Counted from the first letter of the stretch, positions 8,789 to 18,224 are shown. The stretch is DNA of 64,000 nt from Halalkalibacter urbisdiaboli (GCF_002156385.1 NZ_MVJM01000004.1:60771-124770); one strand, 5' to 3'. The notes: generated from the letters alone by a model not told the origin. A program made the numbers and translations.

Positions 8789-10364
8789 CTTCTATACCTC
8801 GATTTATTTCAATTGATATTTCAGTCCCTTGTCCAACTTCCGAGTCAACCTCAATAGTGCCTTTTTGCGCCATCACAATCTGATTGACTAATGCAAGGCC
8901 AATTCCACGCCCCTCTTTTTGCTTTGTACTATACCCGTACGTAAAGATTTTACTTTTCTCTTCCTCAAGCATACCTTTCCCTTCATCACTAACACTAATA
9001 AATAGATAGCGATTATCTCCTTGAATAAAACATTCAACGTTTTTATTCTCTTTCTCTTTCGGAAAGGACTCAAATGCATTTTCTATTAAATTTCCTAAGA
9101 TAGTGACAACATCTCCTGCACTAAGCTCATCAATGATTTGCTTCAAATAACTATCCGTATTAATCGATAATTTTATTCCTAACTCACGTGCTCTTGAACG
9201 TTTCCCAAGCAATAATCCAGAAACAGAGTAGTCATTGATTCGGTCTTTTAAAAATTGAATCGTCCGCTCCTCGTCCGTCGTCTCATCAATGATGATATCA
9301 AGTGCTTCCTCTGTTCGCTCAAGTTGAATCAATCCAGCGATACTATGAAGCTTATTCATATACTCGTGATTTTGGGCTCTTAGCGCGTCGACGAGTGCTT
9401 TCACTCCCGTAATTTCCTCCGCTAGTCGATTTGCTTCTGTTCGATCAACCATCGTCATAAACGATCCAACTAGTTTTCCTTTTACATGAATATGATGTAA
9501 GGACAAAAGATATGTTTTATCAAATAGAACGATATGACGATTAATTAAGTCTGTTTTTTGACTTAATAAACTCTCCCATGAATTTGGAAAAATATCTTTT
9601 AAATGTTCTTTCCTTTGTATCGTTTCATTACACGTATAATGCTCTGCCAGTCGGTTCATAAAGGTGATGTTCCCTTGCTCATCTAATGCAATAATCCCCA
9701 TCTCCATTGCCTGCATAACAGCTGAACGTTCTTCTGCCATTTTAGCAATTTCATAAGGCTCTAACCCAAAGGTTTGCTTCTTAATGTTATGAGCTAAGAG
9801 TAACGAACCTAGTAACCCGATGAGTAACCCCCAAATTAAAGACAAAAGAATATCTTTACTATATTCGGCGATTAATGATTGGAAGGAAGGTGTTAGAATT
9901 CCAACTACAGCTACCCCTACCTGTTGGACCCCTTCTTCATTCATAATCGGCACAAACGCTCGAACAGAATTCCCTAACGTCCCTTGAGCTTTCGAAACAT
10001 ATTCATGCTCAGCTAAAGCTGCTGCTTCATCTCCGCCAACGAATGTTTTCCCAATCATACTTTCAGAAGGATGCGAGTAACGGATTCGATCCATATCAAT
10101 AATAACAATATAATCTACATTTGTTGCGAGCCTCGTCCGTTCGGCGATCGGTTGGATTTCTGCTTCCCCTCCAGGCATCCCTACCATGTTACGAATATTA
10201 GGCATTTGCGCAACCGTTCTGGCAATGGCAATCGCTCTTTCTCCTAATTCTCTTTCAAAGGCATCCGTAATGCTATATACCATGATCCAACCACTTGTCA
10301 CAATTGATATTGAGACAACAACAAAGGACATTAATAACATTTTCATACGTAAGCTTATTCTCAT
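8781..10364 (-). CDS. DcuS/CitA/DctS-like sensor histidine kinase
   Basis: Membrane sensor kinase of 527 residues. Two transmembrane helices (about 9-31 and 170-191) flank an extracellular PDC/Cache-type domain with the arginine-rich stretch typical of di- and tricarboxylate sensors. A cytoplasmic PAS domain follows (~215-310), then the phosphoacceptor His333 in RAQNHEYMNKLHS. The ATPase domain has NLIENAFES, SDEGKGM and GRGIGLALVNQ. This is the class that includes B. subtilis DctS, MalK and CitS. It is cotranscribed with the overlapping response regulator. The true ligand is not readable; a carboxylate is expected. Confidence 0.93.
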   Translation of the reverse strand: MRISLRMKMLLMSFVVVSISIVTSGWIMVYSITDAFERELGERAIAIARTVAQMPNIRNMVGMPGGEAEIQPIAERTRLATNVDYIVIIDMDRIRYSHPSESMIGKTFVGGDEAAALAEHEYVSKAQGTLGNSVRAFVPIMNEEGVQQVGVAVVGILTPSFQSLIAEYSKDILLSLIWGLLIGLLGSLLLAHNIKKQTFGLEPYEIAKMAEERSAVMQAMEMGIIALDEQGNITFMNRLAEHYTCNETIQRKEHLKDIFPNSWESLLSQKTDLINRHIVLFDKTYLLSLHHIHVKGKLVGSFMTMVDRTEANRLAEEITGVKALVDALRAQNHEYMNKLHSIAGLIQLERTEEALDIIIDETTDEERTIQFLKDRINDYSVSGLLLGKRSRARELGIKLSINTDSYLKQIIDELSAGDVVTILGNLIENAFESFPKEKENKNVECFIQGDNRYLFISVSDEGKGMLEEEKSKIFTYGYSTKQKEGRGIGLALVNQIVMAQKGTIEVDSEVGQGTEISIEINRGIEDD

Positions 10365-10454
10365 TGATTGTCATCCTTACCCTAATCTATGCCGAAACTA
10401 AGAAATCCCTAGCATCATACCATACTACCTTCCTCGAAAAAAAGTCAATAGCAA

Positions 10455-11528
10455 CTAGCTGATGTTTAGCTTTATCTTTGTTTCATTACAGATTGTTTCG
10501 ATTAATTCGTGAACGGTTTGCATTTTAGCCAGCATTGGACTTTGACCAGACCATAATGACATAAAGTCAGGTATCCCTTGAGAAGAAGCCGCCCCTCTTA
10601 GTGCCTTCGTTAACGTATTTTGAATCGGAAAGCCAGGTAACTGCTCCTCGTTTCCCTTCATTTCTGCAATGAAACGATTATCAATGCCTCGTGCCCATTT
10701 TCCTGAGAATGCACGTGTTAATACAACGTCATCTGCACTGGCCTGAAGAATCGCTTCCTTGTGTACCTGATTTGCCCCACTTTCAACACATGTTAAAAAA
10801 GCTGTACCCATTTGAACGGCATATGCTCCCAAACATAACGCTGCACTTACTCCCCTCCCATCCATGATTCCACCTGCTGCAATAACAGGGATGTTAACGC
10901 TATCAACTGCTTGTGGGATTAAAGACATTAGTCCGATGTAGCCGTCTTTTGCTTCGTGTGAAAACGTACCGCGATGTCCACCAGCTTCCGTACCTTGCAT
11001 TACGACCATATCCATTCCAGCAGCTTCATTTCGTTCTGCTTCTTCTATTGTTGTTGCTGTACCAATTAACGTAATTTTATTTTTCTTTAGCTCCTTAATT
11101 TGCTCGACAGTTGGGAGTCCAAACGTAAAAGAACAGATGGGAACCTGTTCCTCAATTATAAGTTGAAGCTGTTCCTTAAAAGTTGCGACTGTCTTTTCCT
11201 TTGTTGGAAGCGAAAACACCTTCTCCTCTAATCCTAGTTCTTTATAAAAAGGCTTTAACAATGCTTGTGCGGTTTTAACCTCTTTTTCACAATGATGAAA
11301 ATCATTTGGGACAAACAGGTTAATACCAAAGCTTTTTACTGTTAATTGCTTAAGCTCTCTTATTTGTTCACGGGTTTGCTGTGGGGTCATATAGCCTGCA
11401 CCAATCATCCCTAAACCACCCGCATTTGACACAGCTGCAACTAATTCAGACGTAGTTACCCCGCCGGCCATCGGCGCTTGAATAATCGGATACCTAATAC
11501 CTAATTGTTCCGTTAATGAATTTCTCAA
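10455..11528 (-). CDS. Nitronate monooxygenase (2-nitropropane dioxygenase family)
   Basis: FMN-dependent TIM-barrel enzyme that oxidises nitronates. The 357-residue protein opens with LGIRYPIIQAPMAGGVTTSE. It carries the family motif GTEAGGHRG with the catalytic-type histidine around residues 180-190, followed by PVIAAGGIMDGRGV and the phosphate-binding AVQMGTAFLTC. Length is normal. It lies 30 bp downstream of a LysR gene on the same strand and may be cotranscribed with it. Confidence 0.9.
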   Translation of the reverse strand: MRNSLTEQLGIRYPIIQAPMAGGVTTSELVAAVSNAGGLGMIGAGYMTPQQTREQIRELKQLTVKSFGINLFVPNDFHHCEKEVKTAQALLKPFYKELGLEEKVFSLPTKEKTVATFKEQLQLIIEEQVPICSFTFGLPTVEQIKELKKNKITLIGTATTIEEAERNEAAGMDMVVMQGTEAGGHRGTFSHEAKDGYIGLMSLIPQAVDSVNIPVIAAGGIMDGRGVSAALCLGAYAVQMGTAFLTCVESGANQVHKEAILQASADDVVLTRAFSGKWARGIDNRFIAEMKGNEEQLPGFPIQNTLTKALRGAASSQGIPDFMSLWSGQSPMLAKMQTVHELIETICNETKIKLNIS

Positions 11529-11558
11529 TACTATCCCCTCCCATTTTTGATCAACCCT

Positions 11559-12455
11559 TTACCTTTTACTTTCTTCGATATTTTTGAAATGTGCAAGGAC
11601 AAACTCTCTAAACTGCTCCACTACCTTAGGAACAAAAGCGCGTTCCTTCCATGCGAGACCGATTGTTCGACTACATTCCACATCTACGACCGATAATTTT
11701 TGAATAGCGTAATGCTCTATTCCAATTCGCTCAGGCACTAATGCGACTCCAAGTCCGGCAGAAACGAGGCCTGTTATTGTTCCAACCTCTTGTCCTTCAA
11801 ATGTTAGCCTTGGGGTAAAGCCGACTTCCTGACAAAGATGGTCCGTAATTGTCCTAAGTCCAACCCCTTTCTTAAAACCGATAAACGACTCCTCTGCAAG
11901 TTCACTTAACTTCACCTCCGTTTGGTTAGCAAGGTAATGTGAGTCGGGCACAATTACATACAAACGTTCCGAAAACAGTTCAATCCAACAAATCTCAGGG
12001 GTTAGTTCTGATACAGTCGTTAAGCATAAGTCAATATCGCCAGCTTGAAGTTGATCCATTAAACGATTTGCTGTGTTTTGAAACAATTGAAACGTAACTC
12101 CTGGATGCGTTTCTCGATATTTCCCAATCAACTCTGGTACAAGCTCTGAGCCAAGTGTATGCATAAAGGACAGAGCGATATTACCCGACTCTGGACTTAC
12201 ACGTTCCTTTATTTCCTGCTGACCATCTTCAATTATCTGTAAAGCGACATTTACCTTTTCTAAAAAAAGCTGTCCATATCGATTGAGTTGGACTGAGCGT
12301 CCTTGACGTTCAAATAAAGGAACGCCTAACTCCTTTTCTAACCTAGAAATTGACCGACTCAATGCAGGCTGAGAAATAAAGAGTGATTCAGCTGCCTTTG
12401 TAAAATGTTGAAGTGTTGCGACTCTTTGAAAATAAGCAAGTTGTTGCCACTCCAT
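11559..12455 (-). CDS. LysR-type transcriptional regulator
   Basis: DNA-binding regulator of 298 residues. I start it at the ATG at 12455 (MEWQQLAYFQRV), which follows GGTGGGAG; the longer open frame upstream is atypical. The N-terminal winged helix-turn-helix (FTKAAESLFISQPALSRSIS) is followed by a substrate-binding domain. It is divergent from the MFS gene across a 120-bp AT-rich interval, the classical layout for a LysR protein controlling the facing transporter. The arrangement resembles B. subtilis yybE/yybF, but orthology is not shown. Confidence 0.9.
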   Translation of the reverse strand: MEWQQLAYFQRVATLQHFTKAAESLFISQPALSRSISRLEKELGVPLFERQGRSVQLNRYGQLFLEKVNVALQIIEDGQQEIKERVSPESGNIALSFMHTLGSELVPELIGKYRETHPGVTFQLFQNTANRLMDQLQAGDIDLCLTTVSELTPEICWIELFSERLYVIVPDSHYLANQTEVKLSELAEESFIGFKKGVGLRTITDHLCQEVGFTPRLTFEGQEVGTITGLVSAGLGVALVPERIGIEHYAIQKLSVVDVECSRTIGLAWKERAFVPKVVEQFREFVLAHFKNIEESKR

Positions 12456-12575
12456 TGCATCTCCCACCAATCTATTACATTTATGCATTAAAATTATAAA
12501 AATTATAAATTGGAAGTTATCACTTGTCAAAAGTATGATAAGGATATCTACTTAACTTGTAAGGGTGGTTTAAAA
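12456..12575. promoter_or_regulatory. Divergent LysR/MFS control region
   Basis: This AT-rich interval carries two overlapping AAATTATAAA-type repeats (about 12487-12510) that could be LysR half-sites of the T-N11-A kind, and the ribosome binding sites of both genes. Promoter elements are not clear enough to place. Confidence 0.4.
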
Positions 12576-13793
12576 ATGGAGTATTTCAAAACGGGGCAGA
12601 AAAGCTATCGGAAGGCGTTGGTCGCTTTGTTTGTTGGAAGCTTTGTAAGCTTTATGATTTTGTACTCAGTTCAAACACTTTTTCCACTCTTTGCTGAAGA
12701 ATTTCATGTAACGCCTGCAGTCGCTAGTTTATCGTTATCCGTATCAACTGGATGTCTAGCTGTTACTATGCTTGTAGCCGCTACATTATCGAATACGATA
12801 GGACGAAAACAGATCATGACCTTCTCCTTAGTGCTGTCATCATTTTTGTGCATTCTTGCTTCCTTTAGTCCTAATTTCGCCATACTAATTACAACACGTG
12901 CTTTACAGGGGATTGCTTTAGCCGGATTCCCAAGTATTGCGATGACCTACATAAACGAGGAATTCCATCCAAATCACTTAGGATTGATTATGGGTATCTA
13001 TGTAAGCGGAAATACAGTTGGAGGGTTAGCTGGCAGGTTTATTTCAGGTTTAATGACGGATTTATTTTCCTGGAGAAGTGCATTACTTATTATCGGGGGC
13101 ACGTGCTTGGCATTAAGTATTTGGTTTATCAAGACCCTTCCTGAACCTAGGCACTTTAAGCGTACGACTCTTTCTCCGAAAACATTTTTCCCATCTTTAT
13201 TGTACCAATTAAAGGATGTACGGCTTCTTTGCCTGTTCGGGCTATCATTCGTGTTAATGGGAAGCTTTGTTACCGTTTATAATTACTTAGGCTTCAGACT
13301 CACCTCATCACCCTTCTATTTATCTCAAACGCTTATTGGATTTATTTTTTTTCTATACCTTGTTGGTACCTTTAGTTCAACATTTATGGGTAAAGTGAGT
13401 GATGCAATCGGTAAGCCGAAAGCAATCCTTACTAGCATTCTGATTATGCTAATTGGCGGATTGCTCACACTTAGTCTGCAGCTACTTATCATGATCGTAG
13501 CATTAGCTATTTTTACATTTGGGTTCTTCGGCAGTCATGCGATTGCAAGTAGTTGGGTCGGGCAGTTAGCCGAAAAGCATAAATCACAAGCAGCTTCCCT
13601 TTACCTATTTTGCTATTACCTAGGATCGAGTGTTATCGGCACAAGTAGTGGGTGGGTCTTTGGTGGATTTGGATGGAATGGGATTGTTCTCTTAATTTCC
13701 ACTCTTATTGGTTTCGCTTTTCTCTTTGTTTCGTTAATTTTAATCTGTTATCGTAGTCATCAAAAGGTCATATATAATAACATTGAAAGCTAA
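12576..13793 (+). CDS. MFS transporter (YybF-like)
   Basis: Twelve-helix major facilitator permease of 405 residues. The ATG at 12576 follows AAGGGTGG; an upstream in-frame ATG lacks a good site. The loop 2-3 motif appears as SNTIGRKQIMTFS (~residues 70-82), and the second half repeats the pattern at KVSDAIGKPKAIL. This type is usually a drug or metabolite exporter. Expression is probably controlled by the divergent LysR protein. Confidence 0.9.
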   Translation: MEYFKTGQKSYRKALVALFVGSFVSFMILYSVQTLFPLFAEEFHVTPAVASLSLSVSTGCLAVTMLVAATLSNTIGRKQIMTFSLVLSSFLCILASFSPNFAILITTRALQGIALAGFPSIAMTYINEEFHPNHLGLIMGIYVSGNTVGGLAGRFISGLMTDLFSWRSALLIIGGTCLALSIWFIKTLPEPRHFKRTTLSPKTFFPSLLYQLKDVRLLCLFGLSFVLMGSFVTVYNYLGFRLTSSPFYLSQTLIGFIFFLYLVGTFSSTFMGKVSDAIGKPKAILTSILIMLIGGLLTLSLQLLIMIVALAIFTFGFFGSHAIASSWVGQLAEKHKSQAASLYLFCYYLGSSVIGTSSGWVFGGFGWNGIVLLISTLIGFAFLFVSLILICYRSHQKVIYNNIES

Positions 13794-13836
13794 ATCATTA
13801 CACTGTCACACATTAGAGACTTGAAAGGGGTTCGAA

Positions 13837-14502
13837 ATGAGCACATCAATAAAAGCCTATGTATTTGACGTATATGGAACACTTTTTGACGTTTATTCAG
13901 TTAAAAAAGTATGTGAGGATCTTTATCCAGGAAAGGGCGAAGAAATTAGTGTTTTATGGAGACAAAAGCAGCTTGAGTATTCCTTTTTGCGTCAGTTAAT
14001 GGGCCATTACACAACATTCTATCAAGTTACAAAGGACTCACTGCGATTCAGCTTAGAAAAACTCCATCTACCATTTTCCCCCAAACAGGAACAACAATTA
14101 ATCGAAGAGTACAGACGACTGTCTCTTCATCCCGAAGTTAAGAATGTAGTAGAACAGCTTTCTGACAAACAACGTGCCGTCTTTTCAAATGGCTCTCGTG
14201 ATATGCTTGAACCACTTATCCACCAATCCGCCATTTCAGGTACTTTTGATGCGATCATTAGTGTCGATGATATTAAACAATATAAGCCTACCCCTGCCTC
14301 TTATTTTCATGCAATGAAAGCATTAAAGCTTGAACGAGATGAAGTTTTATTTATATCGTCAAATGGGTGGGACATTTCCGGAGCAAGAGCATTTGGATTT
14401 AAAACCGCCTGGATTAACAGAAGCAGCCAACCGAATGAACATCTAGATTTACAGCCGCATGCAACGTATAACGATTTGACTGGAATTCTAGAGTGGCTCT
14501 GA
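13837..14502 (+). CDS. Haloacid dehalogenase, type II (HAD superfamily)
   Basis: Cytoplasmic HAD hydrolase of 221 residues, the length of L-2-haloacid dehalogenases. Motif I is FDVYGTLFD with the nucleophile Asp11. Motif II is the serine in VFSNGSRDML (~residue 118). A lysine follows in KQYKPTPASY (~K150), and motif IV is FISSNGWDISGA. The dehalogenase-type aromatic residues around the nucleophile fit type II better than a phosphatase. A GGGG-containing ribosome binding site precedes the ATG. It follows the MFS gene by 43 bp and may share its transcript. Confidence 0.87.
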   Translation: MSTSIKAYVFDVYGTLFDVYSVKKVCEDLYPGKGEEISVLWRQKQLEYSFLRQLMGHYTTFYQVTKDSLRFSLEKLHLPFSPKQEQQLIEEYRRLSLHPEVKNVVEQLSDKQRAVFSNGSRDMLEPLIHQSAISGTFDAIISVDDIKQYKPTPASYFHAMKALKLERDEVLFISSNGWDISGARAFGFKTAWINRSSQPNEHLDLQPHATYNDLTGILEWL

Positions 14503-14593
14503 AACGAATGAAAACCCTTTCAAAAAATACTAGATGAATGGTGTGATTTAATATATGATAGTCACATGTTCAATTTAGGAGGGAGCTAAACCA

Positions 14594-15481
14594 ATGGATA
14601 TCCGCCAATTAGAGTACTTTTCAGAAGTAGCCAAAAATTTAAGCTTTACAAAAGCGGCTACCACCTTGCACGTGTCACAGCCTTCTATTAGTAAAGCGAT
14701 TCAAAATCTCGAAGGTGAGCTCGGCGTTCCATTGTTTTACCGTTCCCCAAAGCAGCTTGAACTAACTGATGCGGGAAAAGCAGTATTGATTAACGCAAAG
14801 CACGTATTAGAAGCCTTTCATAATCTCTCTTCTGAATTAACAGACATGATGGATTTAAAAAAAGGTGAGATTCGCATTGGTATTCCTCCTATTATCGGAG
14901 CGGCTTTTTTTTCAACCTTGATTAGTCACTTTAAAGAGAGTTATCCTCTTGTGGACTTAATCTTAACCGAAGTTGGCACGAAAAAAATCCGTGAAGGAGT
15001 TGATGACGGATCACTAGATATCGGCCTCGTCTGTAGCATTCCAGTTCAAAGTGAAAACTTTCATGTGATCACCCTATTAGACGATCCATTAATGCTCGTT
15101 GCCCATTCTGAAAATCCGTTATCATCCAAACCTTTTGTCCATTACAAGGATTTAGAAGAGGAATCATTTATTTTATATCGCAAGGATTTTTCATTACACG
15201 ATAAAATTATTGAAACGTGTACAAAGCACGGATATTATCCGTCTGTCGTTTGCGAGACATCACAAAAGGATTTTATTATTGAAATGGTATCAGCCAAATT
15301 AGGCATCGCTCTTCTTCCTAGCAAAATCGCCATGAATATAACCGAACAACATCTTGTTTCCATCCCTTTTAAACAACCTGAGATCAATCTCGAGCTAGGG
15401 ATGATTTGGAAGAAAAATAAATATCTTTCCTTTGCGGTTCGAGAGTTTATTGAATTAAGTAGGAATAAACTGGCGTTATAA
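14594..15481 (+). CDS. LysR-type transcriptional regulator (CidR/YwbI-like)
   Basis: Regulator of 295 residues with an N-terminal helix-turn-helix (LSFTKAATTLHVSQPSISKAIQ) and an effector domain from about residue 90. AGGAGGGAG precedes the ATG. The sequence resembles the CidR/YwbI branch of LysR proteins, but no cidA/lrgA-type gene lies nearby, so the target is unknown. A strong hairpin follows the stop codon. Confidence 0.88.
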   Translation: MDIRQLEYFSEVAKNLSFTKAATTLHVSQPSISKAIQNLEGELGVPLFYRSPKQLELTDAGKAVLINAKHVLEAFHNLSSELTDMMDLKKGEIRIGIPPIIGAAFFSTLISHFKESYPLVDLILTEVGTKKIREGVDDGSLDIGLVCSIPVQSENFHVITLLDDPLMLVAHSENPLSSKPFVHYKDLEEESFILYRKDFSLHDKIIETCTKHGYYPSVVCETSQKDFIIEMVSAKLGIALLPSKIAMNITEQHLVSIPFKQPEINLELGMIWKKNKYLSFAVREFIELSRNKLAL

Positions 15482-15490
15482 ACAACAACC

Positions 15491-15539
15491 AAAAAAGGGC
15501 TGTGCCAAAAGGTTAAAAAACAACCTTTTGGCACAGCCC
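15491..15539. terminator. Strong bidirectional terminator
   Basis: A perfect 18-bp stem (15497-15514 with 15522-15539, beginning GGGCTGTGCC) with a 7-nt loop is preceded by six A residues, which become TTTTTT on the minus strand. It separates the convergent LysR gene and serA. Confidence 0.85.
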
Positions 15540-15600
15540 ACTGAAAAACCCATTGAAAGTCACGCTAGGAAGCAGCAATGGCTCCACACGTTGCTTAGAG
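15530..15600 (+). repeat. Dispersed intergenic repeat, copy 1
   Basis: This segment contains CCACTGAAAAAC and, about 30 nt later, AATGGCTCCACACGTTGC (15577-15594). The same two blocks in the same order occur in inverted orientation at 58653-58710, the second block with 17 of 18 identities. Confidence 0.55.
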
Positions 15601-15627
15601 GGCACAGCCTCTTTTTCACCTGTTTTA

Positions 15628-16824
15628 TTAAATCATGCGGGTCGTAACCATACCCTCGATTTGACTGATTTTCTCCTCTAAACTAGGTATAATTTCACCA
15701 TTTACGTCATTCTCAATATCAATCATCGTATATGCGTACTCGCCGCGGCTTCTGTTCACCATATCAGCAATGTTTAAATTAAAGTTTGAAATAGCAGATG
15801 TAATCTGCCCTACCATATTCGGGACATTTTTATGGAATGCTGCCACACGGCGCTTTCCTGTATAAGGAAGAGACGCATTCGGGAAGTTTACTGAGTTCTT
15901 AATGTTTCCTGTCTCTAAAAACTCCTTCACTTGGCGAGCCGCCATAATCGCGCAATTCTCCTCTGATTCTTGTGTAGAAGCACCAAGATGCGGAATCGGG
16001 ATGACATTATCCATTTTCAACACATTCTCATTCGGGAAGTCTGTAATATACTTACCAACTTTTCCGCTTTCAAGTGCTGCTTGCATATCCTTTTCGTTTA
16101 CAAGCTCACCACGTGAGAAATTCAAAATATGAACACCTGGCTTCATAAGGCTAAATGTTTCAGCGTTAAACATTCCACCTGTATCACCAGTGAACGGAAC
16201 GTGTACCGTAATAAAATCAGCGTTCGCATACAACTCTTCAATCGACATCGCACGTTGTACAGTTCGAGACAAGTTCCACGCTGTATCTACAGAAATGAAC
16301 GGGTCAAATCCGATAACATCCATTCCTAAATCAAGAGCATCATTCGCAACAAGCGCACCAATTGCACCTAATCCGATAACACCTAGCGTTTTCCCCTTAA
16401 TTTCTTTTCCAACAAATTGCTTCTTCCCTGCTTCTACAAGTTTTGAAATTTTTTCTCCTTCATCTTGTAACGTCTTTGTCCATGCCACACCAGCAAACAG
16501 GTTACGAGAAGAAGCCATTAATGTCGTTAGTACAAGTTCCTTTACTGCATTTGCATTGGCACCAGGTGTATTAAAAACGACAATACCTTGCTCAGTACAT
16601 TTTTCGACCGGAATATTGTTGACTCCTGCTCCAGCACGTGCGATCGCTTTTAAATTATCACCAAACTCTAGTGAGTGCATGTTAAAACTACGAACAACAA
16701 TAGCATCAGGATTTTCACTATCATTATCAATCGTATAGTTGTCCTTAAATACTTTTAACCCACTTTCTGCTATATTATTTAACGTTTTAATCGTTTTCGC
16801 TTTTTCAAAAGTAATTGTGCTCAT
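15628..16824 (-). CDS. serA: D-3-phosphoglycerate dehydrogenase, short form with ACT domain
   Basis: First enzyme of serine synthesis, oxidising 3-phosphoglycerate with NAD. The 398-residue protein has the NAD-binding motif LGVIGLGAIGALVAN (~residues 147-161), the catalytic arginine in NFSRGELVNE, a glutamate further on, and the histidine in PHLGASTQESEENCA. A C-terminal ACT domain (VAAFHKNVPNMVGQITSAIS onward) fits short SerA enzymes. The gene has its own promoter and a probable ZTP riboswitch in its leader. Confidence 0.93.
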   Translation of the reverse strand: MSTITFEKAKTIKTLNNIAESGLKVFKDNYTIDNDSENPDAIVVRSFNMHSLEFGDNLKAIARAGAGVNNIPVEKCTEQGIVVFNTPGANANAVKELVLTTLMASSRNLFAGVAWTKTLQDEGEKISKLVEAGKKQFVGKEIKGKTLGVIGLGAIGALVANDALDLGMDVIGFDPFISVDTAWNLSRTVQRAMSIEELYANADFITVHVPFTGDTGGMFNAETFSLMKPGVHILNFSRGELVNEKDMQAALESGKVGKYITDFPNENVLKMDNVIPIPHLGASTQESEENCAIMAARQVKEFLETGNIKNSVNFPNASLPYTGKRRVAAFHKNVPNMVGQITSAISNFNLNIADMVNRSRGEYAYTMIDIENDVNGEIIPSLEEKISQIEGMVTTRMI

Positions 16825-16910
16825 TTTATTCTCTCCTTTTTCAACCTTTGTTTTTTTTAATTCTTCTTCATATTATAGTCTAAATCGTTTCGTCTACCTT
16901 ATCAGTAAAC

Positions 16911-16946
16911 AGAAAGAGGTAAGAGATTAAAGAATCCCTTACCTCT
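16911..16946 (-). terminator. Riboswitch-controlled terminator of serA
   Basis: A 14-bp stem with one G-U pair and loop CTTT (16915-16946) is followed on the minus strand by TTCTGTTT. It begins directly after the CUGGGC end of the aptamer, so ligand binding could prevent its formation. Confidence 0.7.
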
Positions 16947-17016
16947 GCCCAGGCGAACGGCTAAGACGAACTATATGCTCCCTCACGGTTATCCGCGTTC
17001 GCCAGTCACACATAGT
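16945..17016 (-). promoter_or_regulatory. Probable ZTP (pfl) riboswitch aptamer upstream of serA
   Basis: The minus strand shows GTGACTGGCGAAC, then AACCGTGAGGGAGC, a linker, and CCGTTCGCCTGGGCAG. These are the conserved ZTP blocks CUGGCG, GGGGAGC-like and CGCCUGGGC in the right order and spacing. GGCGAACG is fully complementary to CGTTCGCC. ZTP riboswitches switch on one-carbon and purine genes when 10-formyl-THF is short, and serine is the main one-carbon donor, so serA is a sensible target. The family assignment is from memory of the consensus. Confidence 0.72.
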
Positions 17017-17032
17017 CTTTGAATTTGTTTCA

Positions 17033-17061
17033 ATTTTACCAAATTTCTAACCAACCTTCAA
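17033..17061 (-). promoter_or_regulatory. Sigma-A promoter of serA
   Basis: The minus strand has -35 TTGAAG (17056-17061) and -10 TAAAAT (17033-17038) with a 17-bp spacer, placing the transcript start just before the riboswitch. Confidence 0.65.
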
Positions 17062-17263
17062 CCTTGAATATTATTTATTTAATAGATATTATGCCCAATC
17101 TACTTCGGATGAATGACATTGTCACATATCTTTCAAAATAAATGACTGAAAACTCCCATAATTTCAATTCAAAAACTACTGCGAGATTTATTGCTGTGAT
17201 ATGCTCGTTTAAAGAGTAGTTAATAATATGTGCTTGAAACGAATCAAAAAAGGAGCCATTGAT

Positions 17264-17788
17264 ATGAACTTTAACATGAAAGAAGCAATTGAGATTCTAG
17301 AACGTACACCACAAACACTAGAATCTTTCTTGATAGGATTATCTGTTGGATGGTTGCAAACAAATGAAGGCGAAGGAACCTGGAATGTCTCTGAAGTGAT
17401 TGATCACCTTATCGAGGGCGAGATACATAATTGGATACCCCGGTTAGAGCTCATCCTCCAGGAAGGAGAACGGAAATCATTTCCCCCATTTGATCGTCAT
17501 TCACACTTAAATAAAATATCGGAAAGCTCGATTGAACAAACGTTACTCGAGTTTAAAGCGATTAGAACAAAGAATCTTACCAAACTAAAGCTTCTTTTTA
17601 AAGATGAATCAAACCTTGAATTAACAGGTTCACACCCTGCATTTGGTATAGTGAAAGCAAGAGAATTACTATCTACGTGGGCTGTTCATGATTTAACACA
17701 TATTGCTCAAATTGTAAGAGTAATGGCCGAAAGATACCGAAAAGATGTTGGGCCCTGGAAAGAATATTTAGGGATATTGAATTCATAA
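17264..17788 (+). CDS. DinB/YfiT-like superfamily protein
   Basis: Small four-helix-bundle protein of 174 residues. The ATG at 17264 ([10 protein letters not shown]) follows AAAGGAG; the open frame extends upstream without a good start. Metal-ligand-type histidines appear in [13 protein letters not shown] and in [12 protein letters not shown], the typical DinB spacing. Members include metal-dependent thiol transferases, but the activity here is unknown. It is monocistronic with its own terminator. Confidence 0.82.
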   Translation: MNFNMKEAIEILERTPQTLESFLIGLSVGWLQTNEGEGTWNVSEVIDHLIEGEIHNWIPRLELILQEGERKSFPPFDRHSHLNKISESSIEQTLLEFKAIRTKNLTKLKLLFKDESNLELTGSHPAFGIVKARELLSTWAVHDLTHIAQIVRVMAERYRKDVGPWKEYLGILNS

Positions 17789-17808
17789 CATTTTATAGTA
17801 AAACAAAA

Positions 17809-17838
17809 AGAGCGATGCCCTTGGCTAAGTATCGCTCT
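17809..17838 (+). terminator. Terminator after the DinB-like gene
   Basis: An 8-bp stem AGAGCGAT/ATCGCTCT with a 14-nt loop is followed by CTCTAG. It is weak on U content but is placed between convergent genes. Confidence 0.5.
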
Positions 17839-17871
17839 CTCTAGTTGAACTTTATTCTAAATAATTCGCTA

Positions 17872-18180
17872 TTATTTCGGTAATACTTTTTTTCTAGATA
17901 TTAACTCAAAGCTTCGCATAAAAAACCAAATGAAACCAGCATAGAAGCCAAGCAATGGATTCTTTAGCGCTCCTGGCTTATTCTTTTCAAAGTAAAAGTG
18001 GCCTATCCATGAAAATACGTAATGTAACAGCGCAAAGTAAAGGGTTACAAACCAATTAATAAACAAAAATACCCAAGCAATACAAGCAAACAAAAAAGCA
18101 AAATAATGTAGGAATTGGTTCCACTTATTTTGATGTGCTTGTTGATACTGTATTAAATCATTCTTTAACCTCTCATTCAT
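17872..18180 (-). CDS. Mpo1-like (DUF962) membrane protein
   Basis: Small membrane protein of 102 residues. I place the start at the ATG at 18180 (MNERLKNDL), which follows AAAGGGTG. It has the layout of the Mpo1/YGL010w family: an N-terminal QxxHxNKWNQFLHYF segment, two to three hydrophobic helices, and SWIGHFYFEKNKPGAL with the conserved histidine and proline/glycine. The yeast member is an iron-dependent 2-hydroxy fatty acid dioxygenase; activity in bacteria is inferred. It lies downstream of malate synthase on the same strand with a 44-bp gap. Confidence 0.8.
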   Translation of the reverse strand: MNERLKNDLIQYQQAHQNKWNQFLHYFAFLFACIAWVFLFINWFVTLYFALLHYVFSWIGHFYFEKNKPGALKNPLLGFYAGFIWFFMRSFELISRKKVLPK

Positions 18181-18224
18181 TGTTACACCCTTTTTCACTC
18201 GATTTTATATTTATTTAAAAAATG

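Noticed and set aside
16190..16738. 182-codon plus-strand frame opposite serA
   Set aside because: It is entirely antisense to a well-supported serA gene; codon pattern explains the open frame.
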